From assembly GCA_033344795.1 (NCBI GenBank), contig JAWPMS010000001.1:2976001-3040000 (forward strand): a DNA stretch of 64,000 nt. Reading direction: 5' to 3'. This DNA comes from SHLQ01 sp033344795 (GTDB lineage: Bacteria; Actinomycetota; Acidimicrobiia; Acidimicrobiales; SHLQ01). Under the pieces are notes generated by a model. The model saw only the letters and a list, made by a program, of their open reading frames with translations. It searched no databases and was not told the DNA's origin. Every line of letters begins with the position of its first letter. The first letter of the stretch is position 1. A program made the translations under genes and the position numbers. This document shows, in pieces, positions 27,035-34,628 of this stretch.

Positions 27035-27838
27035 CTAACCCTCGATCGGGGCCACGACGGCGTCGGGAGAAACCACGAACTTCACGTCGTGTGAGGTCTT
27101 CTTCTCGACGCCCGCAGTGTTCGTGTACGTGATGCTCACATTCAGCACGTGCGTGCCAGCCTTGAGCAGATCTGGATCGAACCAGACGCGAGCGACGTCG
27201 GTCTCTCCGGCGTGAAGCGTCTGATCATGATGGAGGCTCGTGAAGGTTTCTTGCGGGTGATACACCTCGAATGGAGACGAGGCGGTGATCTTCATGTCCG
27301 TCGTGGTCGGCGCAAGGCCCTTGTACGCAAGTTCCACCCAGTTCGCCTCGGGCGTGAGTGGTGCAGTCGAAACAGCGGCGTCCTCTGTGAGGATGGCGAA
27401 GTCCTCACCCTGGTAGGTCTTGTTCGTGAACCGCAGCCAGCCGCTCGCGGTTTGACGTTTCCCGCTCTCCGTCCAGGAGATCTCGATCAGTGCTCGTTTG
27501 GTGCCGCGGACCGCCGCGTCCGTGGTGATCTTCAGCGCGGTGAAGTCGATTTCGTTCTCCGACAGGGTGCGGTCGGTCATGAGGCTGCTGAAGTCCTCAC
27601 CATTCGGGTATTCGACTGCGAGGCCTCGTGACTTGCGAGTCACGCGGACCTCGACATCGTCGAGCTCGACCGCCGTGGTCCAGCTCAGGTTGATCCACTC
27701 CGAGCTACCAGCGAGCCAGTCGATGCGCTCGTTGGTGAGAAGCGTCGGAGTAGCCGAACGCTGGGCCGATGCAGGAGCTGCGAGGCCGACGACGGCGATG
27801 CAGAGAATAAGAAATGAGGAGAATAGTTTTTGCGCCAC
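27035..27838 (-). CDS. Secreted protein with two tandem immunoglobulin-like repeats
   Basis: A 267-residue protein with a cleavable signal peptide (LFSSFLILCIAVVGLAAPASAQ). The mature protein consists of two similar beta-rich units. Unit 1 contains EYPNGEDFSSLMTDRTLSEN followed by a two-strand end; unit 2 contains VYHPQETFTSLHHDQTLHAG followed by the equivalent strands. This points to an internal duplication of an Ig/CARDB-like domain. GTG start. It reads into no neighbour, and a lipoprotein gene lies upstream on the same strand. Function unknown, probably envelope or adhesion related. Confidence 0.7.
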   Translation of the reverse strand: MAQKLFSSFLILCIAVVGLAAPASAQRSATPTLLTNERIDWLAGSSEWINLSWTTAVELDDVEVRVTRKSRGLAVEYPNGEDFSSLMTDRTLSENEIDFTALKITTDAAVRGTKRALIEISWTESGKRQTASGWLRFTNKTYQGEDFAILTEDAAVSTAPLTPEANWVELAYKGLAPTTTDMKITASSPFEVYHPQETFTSLHHDQTLHAGETDVARVWFDPDLLKAGTHVLNVSITYTNTAGVEKKTSHDVKFVVSPDAVVAPIEG

Positions 27839-27877
27839 ACTTGTCGTATCGACCGTTCGGTACCCGAACTTTCTAGG

Positions 27878-28249
27878 TCATTCGTCACGACATCGTTGCT
27901 GGTACGACCAGAGCACGGCATCGCGCACATCTTGCTGCACCAGTTCACCTGCGACGAAGGTTTCGTAGACGGATGGGTCGATGCCTGCGGCGACGAGCGC
28001 CTCGATGCGAGCAACGTCACCATCGTCGAGCGACGCGAAGGTTCGACGTTGCATCTCGCACAACCACGATGCGTGGAACTCGATGAGTTCTTGCTGCGCC
28101 GGCGAGAAACTGCCGGATGTTGGTTCGGACACCGATGGTGCTGCGTCAGCGAACGCAATCGACTCCGGTGGATTGCTTCCACATCCGCTCGCCAAGAGTG
28201 CGATGCCGCAGAGGGCACACGCGAGCCAACGAGGAGAAAGGTTCCGCAC
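27878..28249 (-). CDS. Hypothetical lipoprotein
   Basis: About 123 residues, with a lipoprotein signal (RWLACALCGIALLASGC, lipobox ASGC). A low-complexity Ser/Pro linker follows, then a helical domain with two Cys (SWLCEMQRRTF and YQQRCRDE) near residues 70 and 120. GTG 28249 has GAGG just upstream; a longer frame to a TTG at 28297 exists but puts 16 residues before the signal. No family recognised. Confidence 0.6.
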   Translation of the reverse strand: MRNLSPRWLACALCGIALLASGCGSNPPESIAFADAAPSVSEPTSGSFSPAQQELIEFHASWLCEMQRRTFASLDDGDVARIEALVAAGIDPSVYETFVAGELVQQDVRDAVLWSYQQRCRDE

Positions 28250-28381
28250 GAACCTCGGATCGGTGAGCCCCGTCACGCCTTGAGCGACGGAGCACAAGAC
28301 CCCTCAGATTGGGGGGAGGTGCGGGCGAGAGCGAGGACTTCGGTCCCTAGTGGGACAGGGCGAACGCGCTAAGGGTGAACT

Positions 28382-28813
28382 ATGGAACAAGACACCGCCC
28401 CGATCACCGATCGACACGGACTCGAGGTCCTCAGCGCCGACGAGTGTTGGGCGCTGCTCCGAGAGACGCCGATCGGACGAGTTGCATTCGTACACGAAGG
28501 TGGCCCGGTTGTCCTCCCCGTGTCTTTCGGCGTGATTCGCCACCAACTGGCGTTTCGCAGCGCTCGTGGCGCCAAACTCGGTGCCGCACGCATGAACCGG
28601 CCGGTGGCGTTCGAAGTCGATCGCTGGGACGCTGAGACCCGATCTGGATGGAGCGTGCTCGTCGAGGGTATGGCCGACACGGTGTACGACCCAGATGAAG
28701 AAGCTGAGCTCGAGTCCCTCGACGTCCTTCGCTGGACTCCTCACTCGTTCGAGACCGATTGGGTTCGCATCTTGCCGAACAACATCTCCGGTCGACGAAC
28801 CTCGGCCCGCTAG
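28382..28813 (+). CDS. Pyridoxamine 5'-phosphate oxidase-like FMN/F420-binding protein
   Basis: A 143-residue split-barrel protein. LLRETPIGRVAFVHEGGPVVLPVSFG is the typical first-strand region of small actinobacterial PNPOx-like proteins, followed by RSARGAKLGAARMNRPVAFEVD. Many relatives bind FMN, F420 or heme; the cofactor cannot be told here. ATG 28382 is the only good start. The gene stands alone between a lipoprotein and the reductase/acyltransferase operon. Confidence 0.85.
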   Translation: MEQDTAPITDRHGLEVLSADECWALLRETPIGRVAFVHEGGPVVLPVSFGVIRHQLAFRSARGAKLGAARMNRPVAFEVDRWDAETRSGWSVLVEGMADTVYDPDEEAELESLDVLRWTPHSFETDWVRILPNNISGRRTSAR

Positions 28814-28827
28814 GTAGAGCTATTCGC

Positions 28828-29802
28828 TCAGCGTGGCCAGCTTCGTCGCATCGGTCCTTTGCGCGTCTGACGATCGGCGTCGAGTTCCCAAACGCGACGC
28901 CACGTTGCGGTTTGTGGGCCGGTCAGTGAGGGGGTGTCTGCGGCATGGGCCCGCTTTCGTGCCTGCCACCAGTCGGTCATCGCCTCGTCGGCGAGCTCGG
29001 CGACGCGCGCCTCGATGCGGACGTTGAACGCGCGGGCATCCTCGCCTTCGCCGCAGAACATCGGTTCACCGAATGTCACGGTTGTGCGGCTGGGTGTCGG
29101 CGTGCTTTTGCCCTTGCGCAGAATCCGACCGGTGCCTTCGATGTGCACTGGTACGACGGGTGTGTTGGTGCGTTGTGCGATGAAGGCTGCGCCGCCACGA
29201 AACGGTTGGCCCCACCCATCCGGGCTTCGTCCACCCTCGGGGAACACGACGAGGGACCAGCCTTCGTCGATGAGGTCGCGAGCAAGGTCGGTCGACGTTC
29301 GGCTGAGCTTGGTTCGATCGATGGGAATAGCCCCGATCACCAATGCGGACAACGCGCCCGTGACGCGAGTCCCGAAGAAGTAGTCGGCGGCAGCTCCGAC
29401 CACGGCGCGATGTCGCCACGGGGCGGGGAGTGAGCTCAAGAGCAGCGGAGTGTCGATGTGGCTGTGATGATTGGCTGCGAAGACGGCTGGACCGCTCAGC
29501 CCATCGAGTCGATCTTCACCCCTTCGGGTTGGCTGAGCGAGACCCGCCATGATCGGGCGTACTATGCCATCGATCAACAGTGCACGGGTTCTCCGAGCGG
29601 GTTCTGTTCGGGCCCAGTCGGTGGGAAAATCCGTTCCGACCACGCCACGTTTCTCTGGCAGCTCGACCGCTTGGGGGACGGTAGGCGCCGTGTAGGGGAA
29701 GGGAAGCGATTGCAGAGGTTTGCGCAATCTGCCAACGAGCGGAACCTCCGTGCCGGCAAGTCGCTGCGCGACTTTGGCTCGAGCGTCGGTGAGCGCACTC
29801 AC
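28828..29802 (-). CDS. 1-acyl-sn-glycerol-3-phosphate acyltransferase-like (PlsC family)
   Basis: A 324-residue acyltransferase. The catalytic NHHSHIDTPLL block (HxxxxD) is near residue 140, and the glycerophosphate-binding FPEGGRSPDGWG block is near residue 220, with PVVPVHIEGT after it. The N-terminal 110 residues are basic and specific to this type. The GTG start at 29802 overlaps the TGA of the LarA-like gene (GTGA), so it is the last gene of a coupled three-gene operon with an acyl reductase. The acceptor is unknown; lysophosphatidate or a product of the operon's own chemistry are candidates. Confidence 0.88.
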   Translation of the reverse strand: MSALTDARAKVAQRLAGTEVPLVGRLRKPLQSLPFPYTAPTVPQAVELPEKRGVVGTDFPTDWARTEPARRTRALLIDGIVRPIMAGLAQPTRRGEDRLDGLSGPAVFAANHHSHIDTPLLLSSLPAPWRHRAVVGAAADYFFGTRVTGALSALVIGAIPIDRTKLSRTSTDLARDLIDEGWSLVVFPEGGRSPDGWGQPFRGGAAFIAQRTNTPVVPVHIEGTGRILRKGKSTPTPSRTTVTFGEPMFCGEGEDARAFNVRIEARVAELADEAMTDWWQARKRAHAADTPSLTGPQTATWRRVWELDADRQTRKGPMRRSWPR

Positions 29803-31406
29803 GTCACATCGGCCATCAACATCGGCGGATTGTGGAAGTGCGTGATCGTCGGCTGAGGGCCGACCGTGTCGGTAGCCATCTCGAGTGCGTCTTGCAGCGT
29901 TGAGGCCGGACGGAACCCGAGTCGCCTCACGGCTTTCGGGTCGCCGCCAACAACGATCACGGAACCGAGGTGCTGCAACGCATGTGAGCACCAGTACCAC
30001 ATGTAGAACGGGTGAACGCCGTGGTAGGCGTAGCTGGTCCGGTAGAGGTGGCGGTACCACTCATCTTCGGCGTACTGCTTCTCGTACTTCTTCTCGATTT
30101 CAATTGGATCGGTCGTATCGGCGAGGACCTGCTCGAAGAAGTCGATGTAGCTCGGATGATGGACGGGATTGAAGTCCCACGGTGTGGGATGGCTCATGAT
30201 CAGGACACCACCTTCGCGAACGAGTGGTTTTCCCTTGTAGAGATTGAAGAAGTAACCAAGTCCAAGCACTGCGACCAGTATCGGGTTCATCACCGAGTTC
30301 ACGTTGTACGGAGAGATGTAGGGCAGGCCCATCGTCATGATGTCGGTCTGTCCTTCGACGGGAACGAGATGCTGGGCATAGGTGTTCTCAGTCGTGACCT
30401 TGTGCACGGCCTCGATCTCGCCGGCTTGGACCGAGGTGAGTTCGTAGGGTGCCTTCCAGTTGTGGAAGACCTTCCGCCGAGCACCCGCCGTCATGTAGCT
30501 GAGGCCGCCTTGCATGGCGAGGAACTTGGCCCGGTCGCGACCGGTCCATTCCCACTCGCGCTTTTGGAGCATCGACAGCGGACCGGTTTCGCCGAACGTG
30601 TTGTTGTTGATCGTGGTCTCGATCTGAAAGATCTTGACGCCAGCGTTTCTGATCACGTCACCTTGACGCCAGTTCTTGGTGTGGAGTTCCGAGTTCTCCT
30701 GATCCATGAACGACTTCGAGTTCTGCATCGTCTCGACGTTGTGATGATGGCGCAGCGCCGTATAGCCCGAGAGGCCAGTGGCCGTGCTTTTGTGTCCGCC
30801 GTCCATCGAGACGAGGTTGATGTTGACATAGACCGTGAGGTCGGACTCGACGGCCCGGGTCGACATCTGGACTTCCTCACCGTGGTTTGTCGTGCCGAGA
30901 TGGGTCATGCCCTCGGGATCTTCGGCGTCGTGGTTGTAGAGGCGTCCTGAAGGAGCGAACGCGTCGTACACGCGATCTCCGACGGCGTGGCGAAGCTCGT
31001 CCTCGGTCATGCGGCGGTGGAGCGCGAGAGCTGCGATCAGGTGCACATCGTCGACACCAACCTCCGCGGCGATGTCGAGTACGGCTTCGATGATGCGTTG
31101 TCGCACGTCCGGTCGGCGCATCGGTGGCAAGGGCAAGCTGATGTCGTCGAATGCGATCGTCAGCTTCATGCCGGGCGTGAGCAACGCGCGGAGGGGCTCG
31201 GATTCGATGGGATTGTCGAGGGCATCTCGAATGGCCTGATCGGGATCGCTGAGACCCCGAATTGGCTCGGCTGGGTAGATGATGCGGGACCGGCCGACGG
31301 GAAGCTTCTCCATCCGGAAGTTCTCGCCGTGGTGGAAGAGCACGGGCGGTGTCGACGCATCAACGTCGAGAACCAATCCGGGGCGGGGTGCTTTTCTAGG
31401 GCTCAT
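29799..31406 (-). CDS. LarA-like (DUF2088/lactate-racemase domain) protein
   Basis: A 535-residue protein. The N-terminal part resembles the LarA N-terminal domain: IAFDDISLPLPPMRRPDVRQ, then LIAALALHRRMTEDELRHAVG, where LarA has its nickel-pincer-binding HRxMT-type histidine, and YNHDAEDPEGMTHLGTTNHGEEV. The later MDGGHKSTATGLSGY segment lies where LarA has GGxK. The C-terminal 250 residues are longer than in LarA and rich in aromatic residues (HPSYIDFFEQVL, WYRHLYRTSYAYHGVHPFYMWYW). Characterised relatives are nickel-dependent hydroxyacid racemases or epimerases, but this substrate is unknown. It is coupled by 4-nt overlaps to the reductase before it (ATGA) and the acyltransferase after it (GTGA). 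Confidence 0.75.
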   Translation of the reverse strand: MSPRKAPRPGLVLDVDASTPPVLFHHGENFRMEKLPVGRSRIIYPAEPIRGLSDPDQAIRDALDNPIESEPLRALLTPGMKLTIAFDDISLPLPPMRRPDVRQRIIEAVLDIAAEVGVDDVHLIAALALHRRMTEDELRHAVGDRVYDAFAPSGRLYNHDAEDPEGMTHLGTTNHGEEVQMSTRAVESDLTVYVNINLVSMDGGHKSTATGLSGYTALRHHHNVETMQNSKSFMDQENSELHTKNWRQGDVIRNAGVKIFQIETTINNNTFGETGPLSMLQKREWEWTGRDRAKFLAMQGGLSYMTAGARRKVFHNWKAPYELTSVQAGEIEAVHKVTTENTYAQHLVPVEGQTDIMTMGLPYISPYNVNSVMNPILVAVLGLGYFFNLYKGKPLVREGGVLIMSHPTPWDFNPVHHPSYIDFFEQVLADTTDPIEIEKKYEKQYAEDEWYRHLYRTSYAYHGVHPFYMWYWCSHALQHLGSVIVVGGDPKAVRRLGFRPASTLQDALEMATDTVGPQPTITHFHNPPMLMADVT

Positions 31407-33787
31407 CGTCGGGTTTTCTCCTTGGCGACGCCGGGGCTGCTGTTCATCAGTCGGCTCAGCATGGGTTCAGAACGGGCGCCCGTCCGGGGAGCGAGAGGGA
31501 TTGGTCGAGCGGGTGCTCCGGACTGCTTCTGGAAGTCTTCGACCAGCCAGCCGCGCTTGCGAGCGATGCTTGCGAGTTTTGTTTCGGGATTCACCGCAAC
31601 CGGGAATCCAACGGCTTCGAGCATCGGGAGGTCGCTCGAGGAGTCGGCGTACGCAACGGATTCGCGGAGATCGATGTTGTGCCGAGTCGCATAGTCCGCG
31701 AGCGCTTGGTAGCGATTCTCCGCGGTGGGCGGAACCGACGTCATGCCGCCCGTGTATCGGCCACCGGAAACGCCCATCTCGGCGCTGATGATGTCGTCGA
31801 ACAGCGGAGCGAGCGGTTTCACGACGAAGTCGAGAGCACCGGTGATCAGCACCGTTCGATGTCCGAGTGCGCGGTGATCGCGAACTCGGCGAATGGCGTC
31901 GGGGAAGGACTTGCTCAACAGGTAGTCGCTCAGAAGCTCCTGAGCGTCGCGTTCGATCTCTGCGGTCGATGCACCTCGGTAATTGCGATAGAACGAGCGC
32001 AGAAAATCGCTGCGGTCCTTGCGGTCGAGGGCCAACCAACTCGGTCCTTGGGACAACGCCTTGGCGGCGAAGATCGCTCGATCTCGGGGCGAGAGGTTTC
32101 GGGTGCCGAGCCAGGCGAATGAGGTGACCACGTTCGAGGCAACGATCGTGTTTTCGAGGTCGAATGCGGCCATCTGTCGGTCGGGCGAGAGCACCTGCCC
32201 GCGAAGCCGGTCGCTGCGACTCGGGCCGACCTTCTTGCCAGGAGACGTCTTGGCTCGAGCCTGACGAACAACCGACGGAAGATGCACGTTCTGGACGTAG
32301 TGCTTCCAATCGATGATCCGGGGATCGAATGTGAACTCGGCTCGGTCCTGCTCGGACAGGGTTTCCCACATGCCGAGCAGATTGTCGAGACCGTAGAGCG
32401 CCTCACATTCGGCATAGGCCCCGTACAGCTCGACGTAGCCCGACGCTTGATCGAGCAGTTCCTTACGCGCCTGCAGTTTCATTGCGTAGTCAGCAGTCCG
32501 GCCGCGCAATGGCAGCTTCTCGAGCACGGCGTCCGCTCGTTCGAGACTGGTTCGGGCACGCACGAGCTGTCGTTCGACTCGCCCACGGCCAGGAAACTGC
32601 CATGCGGCAACGGCGATCGGTTGTCCGAGCTCGTCGTAGATCGGGTTGGCGACGAACCATTCTTCGGCGTAGTCGACGAGGTTCTTGTAACGCAGCGGGT
32701 TTGCAGACCCTGACGCGACCTGGGTGACGTCGGGGCCATCGGCCTCGGGGCCACGAGCGGCGACGGCGACGATTGCTGCAACCACCATGTCGACCGGAAT
32801 GACGTCGACGACGCCTTCGGGAACTCCCGGGAACTCGCTGAGCAACCCTCGCGCATAGGAGATGATGACGGGCTCGGCCATTCGAAATCCACGGATCCAA
32901 CCAGGGACCGGTTCGGCCCAGGCCGACTCGATGATCGAGGGACGAACGATCGACACCGGGACGTCGCCTCGTCGCTCGACGAGAGCGAGCTCGCCCAGCG
33001 CCTTCGTGTACGCGTACGCATCAGGAAATCCGAGCGACGAGGCTCGGGCGCGTCCGTTCTCGACCATCTGATCGGTGACCCAAGCTTGCCGCAGCGACTC
33101 AGTTTTTGCGGCGAGGGCGGGGGTGCCGACGGCGCCGAGTTCACGCTGCGCTCCGGCGCGGAAGTCCTGAAGCTTCTTCGGTTGACGGCTGTTGGTCTCC
33201 TCGTCGAGGCGACTGCGTCGCGCCGCATCGACTTCGCGACGCCAGTCGACCTCGACGAAGTAGGCACTCTCGTTCACGAGCTCTTCGGGGGCAGCACCGC
33301 GGCGGCTGCCAGCGACGTAACAAGTGGAGACGGCGACCAAGTGGGGTGTGACGCCATGGTCGTTGCACAGGTTCGCAATTCGTTGCGGGCCGAGCAGATT
33401 CACCTCGACGGCGGTATCGAGCGGCGAATCGAACGAGACGGTCGCAGCGGAGTGAATGATCACGTCGGCGGTCAGCCAGAGGTCGAGGTCTTCGCCGCTG
33501 AGGCCGAGGCCGTCGGTGCCGACGTCACCGGCTACGGCGCGGACTCGGCGAGATGTGAGCTCATTGAAGGCATCCTTGCCGAGGTCGTTGCGCAGGCCAT
33601 CGAAGGCATCGTTTTTCAAGACGTCCCTGGTGACACGGGCCTGCGCTCCTCGACGTCCGGGACGCACGAGCAGGATGAGTTCGCACTCGGGGACGGAACG
33701 GACGAGGCGCTCGATGAGGGCGGTTCCGAGAAACCCGGTCGACCCAGTTACGGCGATGCGCTTACCCGCAAGACTTTCGGCGATCAC
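31403..33787 (-). CDS. Fatty acyl-CoA reductase-like SDR fused to a HAD-IB phosphatase domain
   Basis: A 794-residue fusion. The N-terminal half is an extended SDR of the fatty acyl-CoA reductase type: TGSTGFLGTALIERL for NAD(P), HSAATVSFDSPL, VSTCYVAG, YAYTKALGE with the catalytic Tyr/Lys, VRPSIIESAWAEPVPGW, and a helical FAR-like linker. The C-terminal third is a HAD-IB domain (AAFDLENTIVASNVV, LITGALDFVV, YADSSSDLPML). In motif I the usual second Asp of DxD is Glu. GTG 33787 is the likely start, since the frame further upstream runs into the TetR operator. It is first in an operon with the LarA-like and acyltransferase genes, divergent from tetR. Alcohol-forming reduction of an acyl chain is the inferred role. 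Confidence 0.82.
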   Translation of the reverse strand: MIAESLAGKRIAVTGSTGFLGTALIERLVRSVPECELILLVRPGRRGAQARVTRDVLKNDAFDGLRNDLGKDAFNELTSRRVRAVAGDVGTDGLGLSGEDLDLWLTADVIIHSAATVSFDSPLDTAVEVNLLGPQRIANLCNDHGVTPHLVAVSTCYVAGSRRGAAPEELVNESAYFVEVDWRREVDAARRSRLDEETNSRQPKKLQDFRAGAQRELGAVGTPALAAKTESLRQAWVTDQMVENGRARASSLGFPDAYAYTKALGELALVERRGDVPVSIVRPSIIESAWAEPVPGWIRGFRMAEPVIISYARGLLSEFPGVPEGVVDVIPVDMVVAAIVAVAARGPEADGPDVTQVASGSANPLRYKNLVDYAEEWFVANPIYDELGQPIAVAAWQFPGRGRVERQLVRARTSLERADAVLEKLPLRGRTADYAMKLQARKELLDQASGYVELYGAYAECEALYGLDNLLGMWETLSEQDRAEFTFDPRIIDWKHYVQNVHLPSVVRQARAKTSPGKKVGPSRSDRLRGQVLSPDRQMAAFDLENTIVASNVVTSFAWLGTRNLSPRDRAIFAAKALSQGPSWLALDRKDRSDFLRSFYRNYRGASTAEIERDAQELLSDYLLSKSFPDAIRRVRDHRALGHRTVLITGALDFVVKPLAPLFDDIISAEMGVSGGRYTGGMTSVPPTAENRYQALADYATRHNIDLRESVAYADSSSDLPMLEAVGFPVAVNPETKLASIARKRGWLVEDFQKQSGAPARPIPLAPRTGARSEPMLSRLMNSSPGVAKEKTRR

Positions 33788-33818
33788 AACACTCTGTTCT
33801 AGCAGCAGGATCGGGATT

Positions 33819-33834
33819 TCTACCAATTGGTAGA
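33819..33834. promoter_or_regulatory. Perfect 16-bp palindrome, probable TetR operator
   Basis: TCTACCAATTGGTAGA is a perfect 16-bp palindrome. It lies 8 bp before the tetR start codon and 31 bp from the start of the divergent reductase gene. This fits autorepression and control of the lipid operon. Confidence 0.8.
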
Positions 33835-33841
33835 GAGAACT

Positions 33842-34447
33842 ATGATGCGGGTCGTGAACACGCGTCAACGAATCCTCGATACGGCACTTGAGTCGTTTGG
33901 GACGACCGGTGTTGATGGAACGTCACTCGACGCTTTGGCGCGAACCCTCGGGCTTAGAAAACAGTCGATTCTCTACTATTTCCAGTCGAAGAATGGACTG
34001 TTCCAGGCGGTGGTGGACCAGGCAGCAACGGAGTTCATTGCCGAGCTCGATGACGTTGTCGGAGCCGACGATGTATGGGATCAGGTCGAGGGAACGGTCC
34101 GGGTCGTCTTTCGGCTCGCGCTACAGCGTCCGGCGCTGCTCGGTTTGTTGCGCGAAGCCTCGCGCCCCGGCTCGATGGTCGCGGTGCAATTGACCTCGCG
34201 GCTGTCGAATCACATCGAAGCGGCACAACATTCGCTCGAGCTCGCGCTGAAAGAAGGCCGGGTCGCCGGCGACAACGCTCGATTGCTCTTGTTTTCGCTC
34301 TACTCGACGATCATGGGCGTGGCGACCGAGGTCGAGGTGCTTCGGGCCATGGGTATCGAACCGAGTCTTCGTTCGTTGGCCGAACGACGAAGCGAGTTGC
34401 TTCGTTTCCTCTACGCCGCGCTGAGCCCACAGCCAGCGTGCCTATGA
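33842..34447 (+). CDS. TetR-family transcriptional regulator
   Basis: A 201-residue regulator. The N-terminal helix-turn-helix is TRQRILDTALESFG...TSLDALARTLGLRKQSILYYF, ending in the typical SILYYFQSKNGLF recognition segment. The C-terminal ligand domain is all helical. The start at ATG 33842 lies directly after the palindrome. It is divergent from the reductase/LarA/acyltransferase operon and most likely represses it in response to an acyl compound (inference). It abuts the end of a small membrane ORF on the other strand. Confidence 0.93.
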   Translation: MMRVVNTRQRILDTALESFGTTGVDGTSLDALARTLGLRKQSILYYFQSKNGLFQAVVDQAATEFIAELDDVVGADDVWDQVEGTVRVVFRLALQRPALLGLLREASRPGSMVAVQLTSRLSNHIEAAQHSLELALKEGRVAGDNARLLLFSLYSTIMGVATEVEVLRAMGIEPSLRSLAERRSELLRFLYAALSPQPACL

Positions 34448-34576
34448 CCCCACGTAGGCCAGAACGGAGCCAGAAAGCAGCACGACAAGAAAGAACGAGG
34501 CGACAAAGGCGAGAGTGAGCCACAACACGATCAGGACCATTTGCCGGGGGGTTAGTGCTCGAAGTTTCGTTTCCAC
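34442..34576 (-). CDS. Possible small single-pass membrane protein
   Basis: A 44-residue frame (start GTG 34576) with a short basic N-terminus (ETKLRALTPRQM), one long hydrophobic helix (VLIVLWLTLAFVASFFLVVLL) and a short tail. Its stop directly abuts the tetR stop, as with other convergent pairs in this window, and no other gene fills the gap. The ribosome-binding site is weak. No family recognised; it could be a chance frame. Confidence 0.45.
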   Translation of the reverse strand: METKLRALTPRQMVLIVLWLTLAFVASFFLVVLLSGSVLAYVGS

Positions 34577-34628
34577 GACTCCATGACGTGCGGGCCTGCC
34601 AAAAGGTCGCGGACTAGTGTCCACGATC

